Source: Linum tenue (lineage: Eukaryota; Streptophyta; Magnoliopsida; Malpighiales; Linaceae). Taken from it: 64,000 nt of DNA. The position numbers and the translations under genes are program-made. The stretch spans positions 21,178,492-21,242,491 of the forward strand of contig CAMGYJ010000002.1 of the NCBI GenBank assembly GCA_946122785.1, in the 5' to 3' direction. Below are positions 22,211-32,892 of the stretch, piece by piece (position 1 is the first letter of the stretch; each line of letters starts with the position of its first letter). The notes beneath the pieces were generated by a model, which had not been told where the DNA came from, did no database searches, and saw only the letters and a program-made list of their open reading frames with translations.

Positions 22211-23638
22211 TGATGACTCAATATTTGCACATGTTTTCCCCTTTGTTTCTTGATTGTTTAAGCTCACGTTAACACTTATTTGGCCTATTTTAATCTAGGT
22301 TGTGTTCCTTTGTCATATTTCTGGTCCTAGCACATAAAGTGAAGCATAGGCGCAAGTTTCAAGCCAATCGGAGATCAATTGGCGACTCGGGGGGAGAAAC
22401 TCGGGCTTGAATTGAAGAAGAATGGATTTATACCTCAATTTGTAACCATAGAATCATGTAATCTTGTCAAGATAATAAAGAGGACGAGACTACGAGCGTC
22501 TGGGATCAAACGACACCTGATTTGGAGTCCGAACGAGGGAGAAACGAAGAATCAAAGACAGGGGACCCGGAAGGCAGAATCAGAAGGCCCCCTGATCGTG
22601 AACCAAAAATATCCGGCCGGATACCCAAAATACCCGAACGGGTATTTTCCATTTTGCCCAGAAAAGTGACCCGGAGCGTTTTGTTGATGCCCGACCGGTT
22701 CTCCGGGTTTCGCGAACGTAGGTTGTTAAAAGCTTGTTTTGTGCGTTTTTTGGAGGGGGGGAGCTGGGTTTTATTTCCCAAACACCCAAGGGACGAACCA
22801 AAAAGAGGGAGAACGATTTGAGGGCAATTTTGGAGTGGAATTGGAGGATTTCTTCGCCTTGGAAGCTCGAGGAACAAGCCCGGACTTGAAGACTGATCAT
22901 CCGAAGATTCTTACTGCACTCTCTCTCTTCTCTATGGAGTAACTTCCCTTCACTTAGGTTTTGAGGAACCCTAGCCATGTTTGTTTGATTTGATGATTGT
23001 ATGAGTACTCCTACTTGATAATCTTGAGTTCATATTCAATCTATGCATGTTTTCATAATTCAATTCTGCTTTAGTCGAGATTATTGATTTTGCTTTGGTC
23101 CTATGAGAGCGAATACCTGATTAGGTCAATAGAGCACCATTGATTGATAGTATTGGATCGATTGCTTTAGTCGAGGGTTGATTCAATGCTTTGTATTGAT
23201 TGAGAACCTCATTCGGTAGAGGGAATCTAGTTTAGAATGCCTTGATCGGTTGTTCTAGAGAAGGATACGTCCCTCTAGGCAATTGACTCAAGAGGGCCTT
23301 GTTCTTTTAGTCGAGACTCAAGGTCTAGTTAAGGATTCTCCGCATTGTGAATGAAAGTGAAACAAGTTAGAGATCATAAAAAATTAATCTGGCTAGTGGC
23401 TAGGGGGAATCATACCTAAGTGAGTTCCCAACCTGTAATTAGATTAACTTTAACTGTAGTTTGCTAGAGTAGTTTTAGTTCTTCCATCTTAATCTAGTTT
23501 GCTAGATAATGAACTGAAGCTGAGTAACAGTAACTCTAGAAACCCGTGGATTCGATATTTTTCACTTGAGCCACTATACTAAAGTCCCTTTCATTGGTTA
23601 CACTTGGCCTTTGTTAGGAGTTGAGTCATAGCGAGTTA
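22211..23638 (+). repeat. LTR-5: 5' LTR of element 5
   Basis: About 1428 bp from TGATGACTCAATATTTGC to ..ATAGCGAGTTA, where related LTRs end GAGTCA, so the terminal CA is TA here. The palindrome array is small and of the B type (CCGGCCGG and CCGAACGGGTATT, 22608-22650). LTR-8 is the partner. Confidence 0.88.
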
Positions 23639-23644
23639 AGTTTT

Positions 23645-23663
23645 TGGCGCCATTGTCGGGGAC
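23645..23663 (+). other. Primer-binding site of element 5, mutated
   Basis: TGGCGCCATTGTCGGGGAC differs from the tRNA-Asp-type site at 13108 by two transitions (G to A and C to T), both decay-type changes. Confidence 0.8.
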
Positions 23664-23768
23664 TTTCTTGATTATTAGGAAAGGTAGAAGTTTGTTAATT
23701 TAGCGTTTTTCTTTTCTTTTCCACTCTTGATTTTCACTTGGATGTTTTTGTTGGTGCAAATTTGAATC

Positions 23769-23787
23769 ATGGATCCTCATGACTTCT
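23769..23787 (+). pseudogene. Start of the element 5 internal ORF, interrupted by element 6
   Basis: ATGGATCCTCATGACTTCT begins a frame that stops at the element 6 insertion. Its last five bases CTTCT are the target duplication. The sequence picks up at 32893 in a Tyr/Pro-rich stretch typical of gag N-termini. Confidence 0.6.
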
Positions 23788-25127
23788 TGACTCGCCTCTA
23801 CTGTCACCCTAGAAAATGGCCAAGTGTAACCACCTACTAGAGCGTAGTATAGCGGGTTTGGGTTTTAATGTCAACCCGGGTCCTAAGTGTGCTGACTACT
23901 CCGTGAACTCTTATTATGTAGCAGTGAAAGTGTAGTGAAGGTCTCAGTAAACAAACAAGCAAAGCAGTAAAAGGTTGTTTTCAAGTTGAGAGAGGTCACC
24001 CGGATATGGTTCCCCCTAGACTGCAGTTAAGCCAGATTGTAATTTACCAAGTTCGAATTCAAAGATAGTTATACTGCGGGAGGTTCTTAAACAGTATGCA
24101 GTCTCGACTAAAGGTCTCCAGATCCTCTCAATCTGAGTCCCCAGCGGGCGACTAACCTCCACCGGAGTAAACAGATTGAGGCCCTAACGAACCAAACCTC
24201 CTCTACCGGAGTAAATCCGGTACAGAATAGTGAACTGACTCCTCGACTAAAGTCGTCAATTCACTACCTTCAATCAAAGGTGCTCTATCAACCTAGGAAT
24301 ATATTCTCTTTCTAGGTCAAAGCAGAAACAACAGGAATTTGATCAGGATTCATGCCATTCAACAAATCAGACCTCAATTGAATATAATCAAATCAATGGA
24401 TTCATACTTGGGTTCATACAATCAGACCTAACATACAAATCTAGGGTTCTTCATACCCAGGTGAATGTGGAAGTTACTCCATGGAGAGAGAAGCAAACTC
24501 TAGCTCAGAAGCAGAGAACATGCTGTGAAGGATGGGGTTCTGCTTCTGATCGTCAATCGGCACTTCTCCAAGCGTTATCCGAGCTCCACTGATGATGAAG
24601 ATCGATCTAAGGCGCTTGGGAACTCTGGTTCCTCGCTTTCTCTCTCTAGGTATCACTTTCTTTCTCTCAAACTCAGAACCCTTTCAAAATTAGCCTTCTT
24701 TCCCTTAAAAACCAGTTGTTCGCGATCCCCGGTCATAATCCCCGGTCGGGTATTTCAGGTGCCCGGCCGGGGATTTCAAAACGCAGTGCAGCGGTGAAGG
24801 GAATAATACCCGATTGAGGTCAAGAATACGCGATCGGGTATTTTTGCTCTCTGGCCGGGACCCCTTCTGCCTTCTGGGCGCCCAAAATCACATATCCGCG
24901 GCCTCCTCAGAACTTTACCCGGCCGGGTATTTTACTCTTCCAGCGTCCTTCACTCCCATGTCCTCCTTTTTTACTCAAAACTCGTTTCCTCGCCTTCACG
25001 TCAACGCCAAGTCCTGAAATATGACATAAACACACAACCTAGCGTGAAATCGGCTTAAAACACGAGAATCTCTTCTCCAACGGCTCAAGAATAGGGGGTA
25101 TAAACATGTGTAATTACTGGTATATCA
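23788..25127 (-). repeat. LTR-6: 3' LTR of element 6
   Basis: 1340 bp, TGATATACC... on the minus strand to ..GGCGAGTCA. B-type palindrome array at 24722-24935 (ACCCGGCCGGGT and half-sites next to GTATTTT). Nearly identical to LTR-7 but lacking one array unit of about 20 bp. Confidence 0.93.
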
Positions 25128-26516
25128 AATTCCCCCCACACTTAACCGTTTGCTTGTCCCCAAGCAAACCTAACTCAAACCAATGCAGCTCTCCAGACCT
25201 CTATAGCAACAAACAACCCCGATCGTCGATAGAGGATTTCCTAGATCATATAGCAGCGTACGAGGTCAACTAGTCTTCTAAGACGTCCCCTATCTTTCTC
25301 AATGCGAGTAGTAGACTCAAGCCATGATCATGAGAAGAAGTGAAAGTAAGACAGCCAGTTCATGGATAAAGGGACTCACACCATTCACAACCAAGGACTC
25401 ATTGTACCGGGGTGCTCTTTCACTTTATTTCACCGTTGGAACCCCTTTTTCACTTTCATTTTACACATTTTTTTCTTTTTTTTTCTTGGCGGGGGTTCCA
25501 ATTGCAGTTTTTTTTGTACGGTCGACCCTTATTAGTCGAGCAAGAGCAATTTATGTACTCCTGGCGCTTGCCATAGTACTTCTTTTAACTCCTTTTCCTC
25601 AACTCGTGTGGAGGGTCAATGAAATTGAGGGGGGTCGGAAGTTCTATCCATGCCCTTAAAAACACATCCTCGAGTAGGCAAACCGTTCAACGGGTGAAAA
25701 TTTTACTCGTACTAGAGACAACTAAGCTTCACCTTGTAGGAGTACCCCACTAAGGATCACCAAAATCTCTTCCAAAACCCGATTTTTGTGCAATGAACGG
25801 TGCCACACACGTTGGGCATACCCCATGTTTAAGATTTCAATGATTTCGTCATGGTGAACCAACTGCTTTTCATTTCCCACATGAGCACCCTGTTCGATAC
25901 ACGAGTCCATAACACAATTAAAACAGAGTCACCATTACCACATGAATTCAACAGTCTTAGCTCGACTAATTCACAAAATCAACGGCACAGCAGAGAGCTA
26001 GATAGGAAAAATCTTATACTTCAACATCCTCCATAGTGCTACACTACCTCCCTAGGTTGCACATTACTACAGAGACTGTCAATTCAAAGCATACTGAGCA
26101 GGCAATTTGCAAGGAAACACGTACTTGGAGCCCTCAAATCGAAAATCGAAAATTGGATAGTGGACTAGGCTCCAAGCACACAAACAAATCTAATGCAGTC
26201 AAAATAGAAATACCCCCCCACTTAACTTCGACATTGCCCTCAATGGAGAAGAGGGTAAGGATAAGGGGAACGATGTTACCGGTGTGCACGGACTGCATGA
26301 GACTGGATGGGACCAGTATGAGTGAAGAGGATTGGAAAAGGGACCAGTCGGGGCAAAGGCACAGCTAAAGGGAACACAAAACTCAGCCACAATACGTTAG
26401 GTCCAGTTGTCAGCCCAATAGGACATCATCCAAAAGAAAAGAAAATAACCAAAAACACAAGACAGTTTGCACTCCGAATCAAACAAAAACAACACAAGAC
26501 GAGCAACGAGTACAGC
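25128..26516 (-). other. Structured non-coding 3' region of element 6
   Basis: Contains the polypurine tract (25131-25145 region), the CAAGCAAAC hairpin (25148-25169), a stem GTTGGAACCCC (25435-25445) with GGGGTTCCAAT (25492-25502) around a T/C-rich loop (purine-rich on the element strand), inverted repeat CTTGGAGCC (26124-26132) with GGCTCCAAG (26168-26176), and a polypurine-like site (26213-26228). The plus-strand ORF at 25324 spans these structures and is not a gene. Confidence 0.72.
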
Positions 26517-27285
26517 CTACTCGAGCCCGGTGAAGTCGATCTGGTCCATGAGGTCGTCAACCCCATCTGGTGGTGGTGGCGGGGGTGGTGAGTGGTCCCA
26601 CCGGGTGGTCCAGTGCTGCTCCTGAGGCGGGTGGCAGGACTGGAGCAGGTGCTCCTGGTACTCCATCATCCGGCGGCCACGATCCCGCTCCCGCTCGATA
26701 CGAGCACTAGTGACTCCCAGCTGACCCTCCATCTGGTCGTCCACAACCGTCATCCGCGACTGATACTCGACCTGGTGGGCCGAATACTGCTGGTAGAACT
26801 AGACCTGATTGTCCATGAGCTGTTGGTTTTGGAGCTCGAGCTGCTGGAACTGGAGCCTCATCTGCTGGAACTGCTCCATGAAGAGTCCATCGACGGGCTA
26901 GAAGTCATCGACGGACCAGAAGGACCGAAGGAGGACTCGCCTCTCTCGGATCTCCGTCGTGGCTGAAGGTCCCCAGGGGGGAGAGCGGGGGCTCCGGCTC
27001 ATCAGCATCCGTGAGTCCCTCCAGGTCGATCTCGAAGTGGCGCGCCAGTTGGGTAATCGGGGGACCACATAAGAGATGGTTGGGTTTCCCGTGGCAACGA
27101 GAGAAGGTGTTAGCCACAAAAGAACCCATGTGCTCCGGGTACCCCATCGAGTACATAGCGTAAAGCACCCGCTTCGGGATCTTGTGGGAACCAGTGGCAT
27201 TGAGGATAATGGAGCGGGTGATCAGCAGGTTGAGGATGTGCCACTACGGCTTAAGGTGTGATCTAGCAACACACCTGGAAACGCA
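26517..27285 (-). pseudogene. Partial env-position ORF of element 6
   Basis: Minus-strand pieces align with the 7356-8687 protein: a middle part with YPEHMGSFVANTF and PPITQLARHFEIDLEGL (27200-26898), and a C-terminal part with ARIERERDRGRRMMEYQEHL ending ..DQIDFTGLE and TAG at 26519-26517. The N-terminal half is missing and stops or frameshifts separate the parts, so it is not translatable as a whole. Confidence 0.7.
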
Positions 27286-27969
27286 AGTAGGACCGTAGAG
27301 GGGACACGAGAGAAGGGTGAGGGACGCGAAACCGCGCCCAAAACGGGTCGAAAAACTCACCGAAAAGTGGCATGACGATCGCCGAAAAGTCGCCGAAAAG
27401 TGGTCGGCGGCGGTCTGCGGCGGCAGGCGGTGGCCGGCGTCGACCAGAGAAGAGAGAGGGGAGAGGAAATGAGAGGGAAGAGAGGAGAAATTTTGGAAAA
27501 AATGAGAGGAGAGAGAAGGTGTCGACCGGGGGTTTGCTTAAATAGCAAAAATACCCGTCCGGGCCTAAAAAATACCCGGTTGGGGGTTCAAAATGCGGCG
27601 TACCACGTTGGGGAAAACCCCGGGCCTTGAATAAAAAATACCCGATCGGGTATTTTTGAGTCAAGGTCGGGTTTTTCCCCTTTTTGCGCCCTAGAACACA
27701 GAAGGGGTCCCGGTCGGGTATTTTGTGTCACGGCCAGGTATTTCCCCCTTTTCGGCCAAAAATCTCTTTCTCTCATTTTTTCGAACTCCCCTGCACGAAA
27801 ACACCAAACCGAGGCTGATCAGACGACCTAACTTCAACACATACGTGCAACTGACTAGAACACGACACAAAAACACAGAAAAAGGGAAAAAGAAATGCAA
27901 ACCGTGGTGGGGTTGCCTCCCCACAAACACTTCTTTACCGTCTTTTAGCTGGACGCCCATGGTGGATGC
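27286..27969 (-). promoter_or_regulatory. Pol-env gap of element 6 with B-type palindrome array
   Basis: 27545-27745 carries repeated ATACCCG-N-CGGGTATT motifs, the same B-type motif as this element's LTRs, beside a TATA-like TATTTAAG near 27540 on the minus strand. The post-pol hairpin is at 27907-27924. This mirrors 5999-7355 of element 2, where the array is A-type, as in that element's LTR. Confidence 0.6.
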
Positions 27970-29749
27970 TCAGAGTGGTGTAGGAACATGTGACTCCAAG
28001 AGCGGATCCACATCGCTCTTGAGGTACAGCTTCAGATGGTGGCCATGCACCCGACGAGTGTGACCACCAGCACTTGTCAGCTCGACATGGCCATCCAGCA
28101 GGATGCAAGCGAGTGAGTACTCAGATGGCCAGGGTGGTCGTGGTTCAGGAGGTGGGACCAGCTCATAGTGGTCGCCACCTTTCTTCCGAGCAGGTTCAGC
28201 AGCCTGCGACTTCGGTCGCCACTCTTCCTTGATCGGTTTGTTTGCCAGTGAGGCCGATGGGAGTGGCGACGAAGGATTGAGAGGTGGATCCTACAAAATG
28301 AGAGGCACAGAAGGAAACACGACAGGCTCGTGCACCTGGTGAGAAATAGGATGCACAGGCGAGACATCATGCATATTATTAGTGATAGAGAAAGTTATCT
28401 GCTCCTCGCCATCTCTAAAGACCAAAATCCCATCACGGACATCTATGAGGGCCCTGGCAGTGGTCAGGAAGGGCCTTCCTAGAATAAGGGGCACTTCTGT
28501 GTCTTCATTTATGTCTAAGACAACAAAATGCACAGGATAACAAAACCTGCCAACCTTAACCAGGAGGTGTTCCACTATACCCCTAGGATGAACCAGAGAT
28601 TGATCAGCTAATTGAATACTCATCCTAGTTGCGCTGGGTTTTATATGCCTAGTTTTTTGAACAGTTTGTATGGGATAACATTGATACTAGCACCTAGATC
28701 CGTCAGGGACCTCTCCATATGTAATTTGCCAATGGAGCAAGGGATAGTGAAATTACCCGGGTCCTTCTGCTTTTCTGGAAGCTTTCTCTGCAGGATGGCC
28801 GAGCACTCCTCACTCAGCATCACTGTCGAGAGATCCCCAAGTCGCTTTTTGTTGGTAAGGAGATCCTTCATGAATTTTGCGTACTTGGGCATCTTCGACA
28901 GTACCTCCACGAACGGCAGACTGATGTTGACCTGCTTCAGCATTGCCATGAATTTGGAAAAATCAGTCTCCAGCTTGTCCTTGTGTAGTCGAGTGGGGAA
29001 GGGAAGCTGGGGAACATGCTCCTTAACCACTGGTTGTGGCTTGGTGGCAGGTGCTTCCTTCTCCATTCTCACTTCTGCATCGTCGGCTGGAAGTGCTGAA
29101 GCGGGTAGTGCCTCCTCCTGCCTGGTCGGGGCAGGTACAACCACTGTTGGCTTGCCACTTCTGGTAGTGATGGCATTCAGCTGCTGGTGAGGTTCCCGCG
29201 GATTGGGGACGGTGGTGGCAGGAAGGGTTCTCAGTGCCCTGGTATTATTCTGACGAGCTATTCCTCCAATATGATTTTGGAGGTCCTGTAATATGGCACC
29301 TTGGTTCCTCTGGCCTGCCTCTAGTGAGGCAATGCTCTGGTCCATCCTCGCAAAATTCGCCTGGCTGGTAGTCATGAATGTTGCTAGAATGTTTTTTAGC
29401 TTGCTCACTTGATTATCTGGAGCTGGAGCTGCTTGTGGCTCGGCATACTGGCGTTGCGGCTGCTGAAATGGTTGCCCCTGTCTGGGCTGGTAAGGCTGCC
29501 TCTGCTGAAAACCACCAGCTGGTGCTGGGAAACCGGGTGGTTTAGTGGTGTTGCTATTATTCCAGGAGAAGTTGGAATGCTGGCGCCAACCTTCATTATA
29601 TGTCCCGCTGTAAGGGTCAAGGCGCCGAGCATTGGCGATGAAGGCCAACTGCTCCTGTAACACCTTAGGCAAATCCCACATCGACAAAGCACGGGAGATA
29701 TCCATGGTTCATAAGTAGGAAACCGACCTTAACTGACAAGACGCGTTTT

Positions 29750-29857
29750 GGGGTGTAATGGAGGAGTTCTTGTGAGAACTCCGAAGTTAAACGTGCTCAG
29801 TGCGGAGCACAACAAGGATGGGTGACCTTACGGGAAGTCACCCTGAATTGCACCCCA
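29750..29857 (+). ncRNA. 5S rRNA-like region in Cassandra LTR 1
   Basis: Carries 5S landmarks: GAACTCCGAAGTTAAACGTG (5S core and A box), GGATGGGTGACC (intermediate element/C-box region) and GGGAAGTC, closed by pairing of GGGGTG with CACCCC. Cassandra LTRs are known to hold Pol III-transcribed 5S-like sequence. Whether this copy is transcribed cannot be told from sequence. Confidence 0.85.
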
Positions 29858-30108
29858 AGTCGAAAACCGTGAGGGTGTAGAGGCCCAAAGCGGACAGTAT
29901 CTTGTCGGGGAAAGGTTCGGGATGTTACAAGTGGTATCAGAGCCTCTCCGCGTCCCTCTTGAACGATGGTGGGGCAAACCTCAACGAGGCCGTTGAGTCC
30001 CGAGGGGGGGTGTATGTAACACCTTAGGCAAATCCCACATCGACAAAGCACGGGAGAGATCCATGGTTCATAAGTAGGAAACCGACCTTAACTGACAAGA
30101 CGCGTTTT

Positions 30109-30217
30109 GGGGTGTAATGGAGGAGTTCTTGTGAGAACTCCGAAGTTAAACGTGCTCAGTGCGGAGCACAACAAGGATGGGTGACCTTACGGGAAGTCAC
30201 CCTGAATTGCACCCCAA
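30109..30217 (+). ncRNA. 5S rRNA-like region in Cassandra LTR 2
   Basis: Appears identical to the LTR 1 copy through the A-box and C-box region. It reads outward into element 6 gag. Confidence 0.85.
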
Positions 30218-31503
30218 GTCGAAAACCGTGCGGGTGTAGAGGCCCAAAGCGGACAGTATCTTGTCGGGGAAAGGTTCGGGATGTTACAGCTCCTGGGGTG
30301 TAGAAGACTCCCTCATAGCCTGGCAGTCTTCCACCAGATGATTCGAACTCTCACACCACTGGCACTGTGCAACTGAAGGCTCAGCCAACCCTCTGCCCGG
30401 AATAAGACTGTTGGGCTGCTTCAGTGTCTGGACCAACTCAGCCACCTCCCTCTCTAGCCCGGATCTGGCCTCCATGGCGTGCACACCACGTTCCCGGGAA
30501 CTCCTGCCTCTGGTGCTCTGCCCCCATGAATGATCTCTGGCAGCCAAGGTACTGATCATCTGGTTTAACTCGGGCGGAGTCTTAGTGAGAATGTCTCTTC
30601 CTGGGCATAGAGACTCAATCACCCTCTGGCTTTCCGGAGAGAGAGCACTATAGAAGTTCCCCACGAAGAATGCATCACTAAAGCCGTGCTGGGGACACTT
30701 CCAGAAAAATCCCGAGTACCGCTCTCATGCATCACGAAGTGACTCATCTTGCTCTTGGCGGAAATGAGTGATCTCCCGCTGAATCTCTGTAGTCTTCGAT
30801 GCCAGATAGTACCCGTGCACGAACTTGTTGGCCAGATTGTCCCAAGAAGTGATGGACAATGGGGGCTGGGTCTCTAACCACCTCTTCGCATGCCCCGCCA
30901 GAGAATGGGGGAAAAGGTGAAGGCGGATCGCACCATCAGGTACACCATTCACTTTGAATCCATTGGTCAGCTGCAGGAACCGGGAAAGGTGCATCCTCGC
31001 CTCCTCATCTTTCAAGCCATGGAACTGGATAGCGGATGTAATCAGTTGAATCCAGCATGGCTTGATCTCGAATTTGTTCGCTGGAATGGGCGGATAGAGG
31101 ATGACGCGGCAGATGTCAGCGACCCGTGGAGTGTAGTAATACTCCATGGTAGGACCCGGCGGGGGTGGTTGATGCTGAGCTCCATCTGCCTGGAGAGGCA
31201 TCCCCTGGGGCGGGTTTTGTTCATCGTCCATCTCGTGCTCCTCCTCAGAATCGCTGCTCAAGTGACCGTTGATGCGCTCCTCCGTAGCCAGTCTCGCTCG
31301 CTATTGTCTCCTGAGTTGGCGACATGTGCGTTCTAGCTCCATATCTAACGGTAGTAAACCTTCCGACTGGCTACGGGTCATGCACTACCTGCGCACAGCC
31401 AAGCAAGCAAACCCGTGAAGGCACAAGGGGGAAAAAGCAAACAGTCAGTGCGGAAATGAAAGTGCTAAAGTAACAGAAATCATGTTTCTTCAACAACCTA
31501 GCC

Positions 31504-31522
31504 GTCCCCGGCAACGGCGCCA
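31504..31522 (-). other. Primer-binding site of element 6 (tRNA-Asp type)
   Basis: Reverse complement reads TGGCGCCGTTGCCGGGGAC, unmutated, six bases from the end of LTR-7. Confidence 0.9.
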
Positions 31523-31528
31523 AAAACT

Positions 31529-32887
31529 TGACTCGCCTCTACTGTCACCCTAGAAAATGGCCAAGTATAACCACCTACTAGAGTGTAGTATAGCGGGTTT
31601 GGGTTTTAATGTCAACCCGGGTCCTAAGTGTGCTGACTACTCCGTGAACTCTTATTATTTATCAGTGAAAGTGTAGTGAAGGTCTCAGTAAAAAAACAAG
31701 CAAAGCAGTAAAAGGTTGTTTTCAAGTTGAGAGAGGTCACCCATATATGGTTCCCCCTAGACTGCAGTTAAGCCAGATTGTAATTTACCAAGTTCGAATT
31801 CAAAGATAGTTATACTGCGGGAGGTTCTTAAACAGTCTGCAATCTCGACTAAAGGTCTCCAGACCCTCTCAATCTGAGTCCCTAGCAGGCGACTAACCTC
31901 CACCGGAGTAAACAGATTGAGGCCTTAACGAACCAAAACTCCTCTACCGGAGTAAAACCGGTACAGAATAGTGAACTGACTCCTCGACTAAAGTCGTCAA
32001 TTCACTACCTTCAATCAAGGGTGCTCTATCAACCTAGGCAGATATTCTCTTTCTAGGTCAAAGCAGAAACAACAGGAATTTGATCAGGATTCATGCCATT
32101 CAACAAATCAGACCTCAATTGAATATAATCAAATCAATGGATTCATACTTGGGTTCATACAATCAGACCTAACATACAAATCTAGGGTTCTTCATACCCA
32201 GGTGAATGTGGAAGTTACTCCATGGAGAGAGAAGCAAACTCTAGCTCAGAAGCAGAGAACATGCTGTGAAGGATGGGGTTCTGCTTCTGGTCGTCAATCG
32301 GCACTTCTTCAAGCGTTATCCGAGCTCCACTGATGATGAATAACGATCTAAGGCGCTTGGGAACTCTGGTTCGTCGCTTTCTCTCTCTAGGTATCACTTT
32401 CTTTCTCTCAAACTCAGAACCCTTGCAAAATTAGCCTTCTTTCCCTTAAAAACCAGCTGCTCGCGATCCCTGGTCATAATCCCCGGTCGGGTATTTCAGG
32501 TGCCCGGCCGTGGATTTCAAAACGCAGTGCAGCGGAGAAGGGAATAATAACCGATTGAGGTCAAGAATACCCGATCAGGTATTTTTTCTCTCTGGCCGGG
32601 ACCCCTTCTGCCTTCAGGGCGCCCAAAATCACAAATCCCTGGCCTCCTCAGAATTTTACCCGGCCGAGTATTTTAACTCCTGGCCGGGTATTTTACTCTT
32701 CCGGCGCCTGTCACTCCCATGTCCTCCTTTTTTCCTCGAAACTCGTTTCCTCGCCTTCACGTCAACGCCAAGTCCTGAAATATGACATAAACACACAACC
32801 TAGCATGAAATCGGCTTAAAACACGAGAATCTCTTCTCCAACGGCTCAAGAATAGGGTTATAAACATGTATAATTACTGGTCTATCA
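31529..32887 (-). repeat. LTR-7: 5' LTR of element 6
   Basis: 1359 bp, starting TGATAGACCAGTAATTAT on the minus strand and ending GGCGAGTCA. B-type palindrome array at 32463-32705 with one extra unit (GAGTATTTTAACTCCTGGCC) relative to LTR-6. Confidence 0.93.
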
Positions 32888-32892
32888 CTTCT

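Larger units (their letters stand above)
29656..30288 (+). mobile_element. Cassandra TRIM retrotransposon, complete
   Basis: 633 bp: two 274-bp LTRs (29656-29929 and 30015-30288) running TGTAACACC..GATGTTACA, a primer-binding site TGGTATCAGAGCC (29932-29944, initiator tRNA-Met type), an internal domain of only 85 bases and a purine tract CGAGGGGGGG before LTR 2. It is flanked by the 5-bp duplication GCTCC (29651-29655 and 30289-30293). I see two substitutions between the LTRs, so the insertion is young. It has no coding capacity and depends on another element's enzymes. It lies antisense to gag of element 6. Confidence 0.95.
27970..31381 (-). pseudogene. Gag-protease pseudogene of element 6, split by Cassandra
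   Basis: Starts at ATG 31381 (MTRSQSEGLLPL) and ends at TGA 27970. Domains match 13251-16115: gag (31150-30600), intact CCHC knuckle CQWCESSNHLVEDC near 30360, LEAGQR repeat, protease DLGASINVIP near 28680, and the integrase-tail motif RRVHGHHLKLYL near 28040. Lesions: TAG 31303-31301, TGA 30727-30725 (Trp in element 3), a frameshift near 28645 after KKLG, TAG 28293-28291, and Cassandra at 29656-30288. It shares the gag-protease-to-integrase-tail architecture of element 3, so that deletion predates both insertions. Confidence 0.88.
23788..32887 (-). mobile_element. Element 6: complete non-autonomous Athila-type element
   Basis: 9.1 kb on the minus strand, flanked by the 5-bp duplication CTTCT at 23783-23787 and 32888-32892. 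Order on its own strand: 5' LTR (32887-31529), primer-binding site (31522-31504), gag-protease pseudogene (31381-27970) holding Cassandra, post-pol hairpin, pol-env gap with palindrome array, partial env-position ORF (27285-26517), structured 3' region, polypurine tract and 3' LTR (25127-23788). RT, RNase H and the integrase core are absent, as in element 3. Confidence 0.93.

Noticed and set aside
25324..25659. Plus-strand ORF with hydrophobic stretch in element 6
   Set aside because: It spans the purine-loop stem of the minus-strand element; hydrophobicity comes from the T-rich loop.
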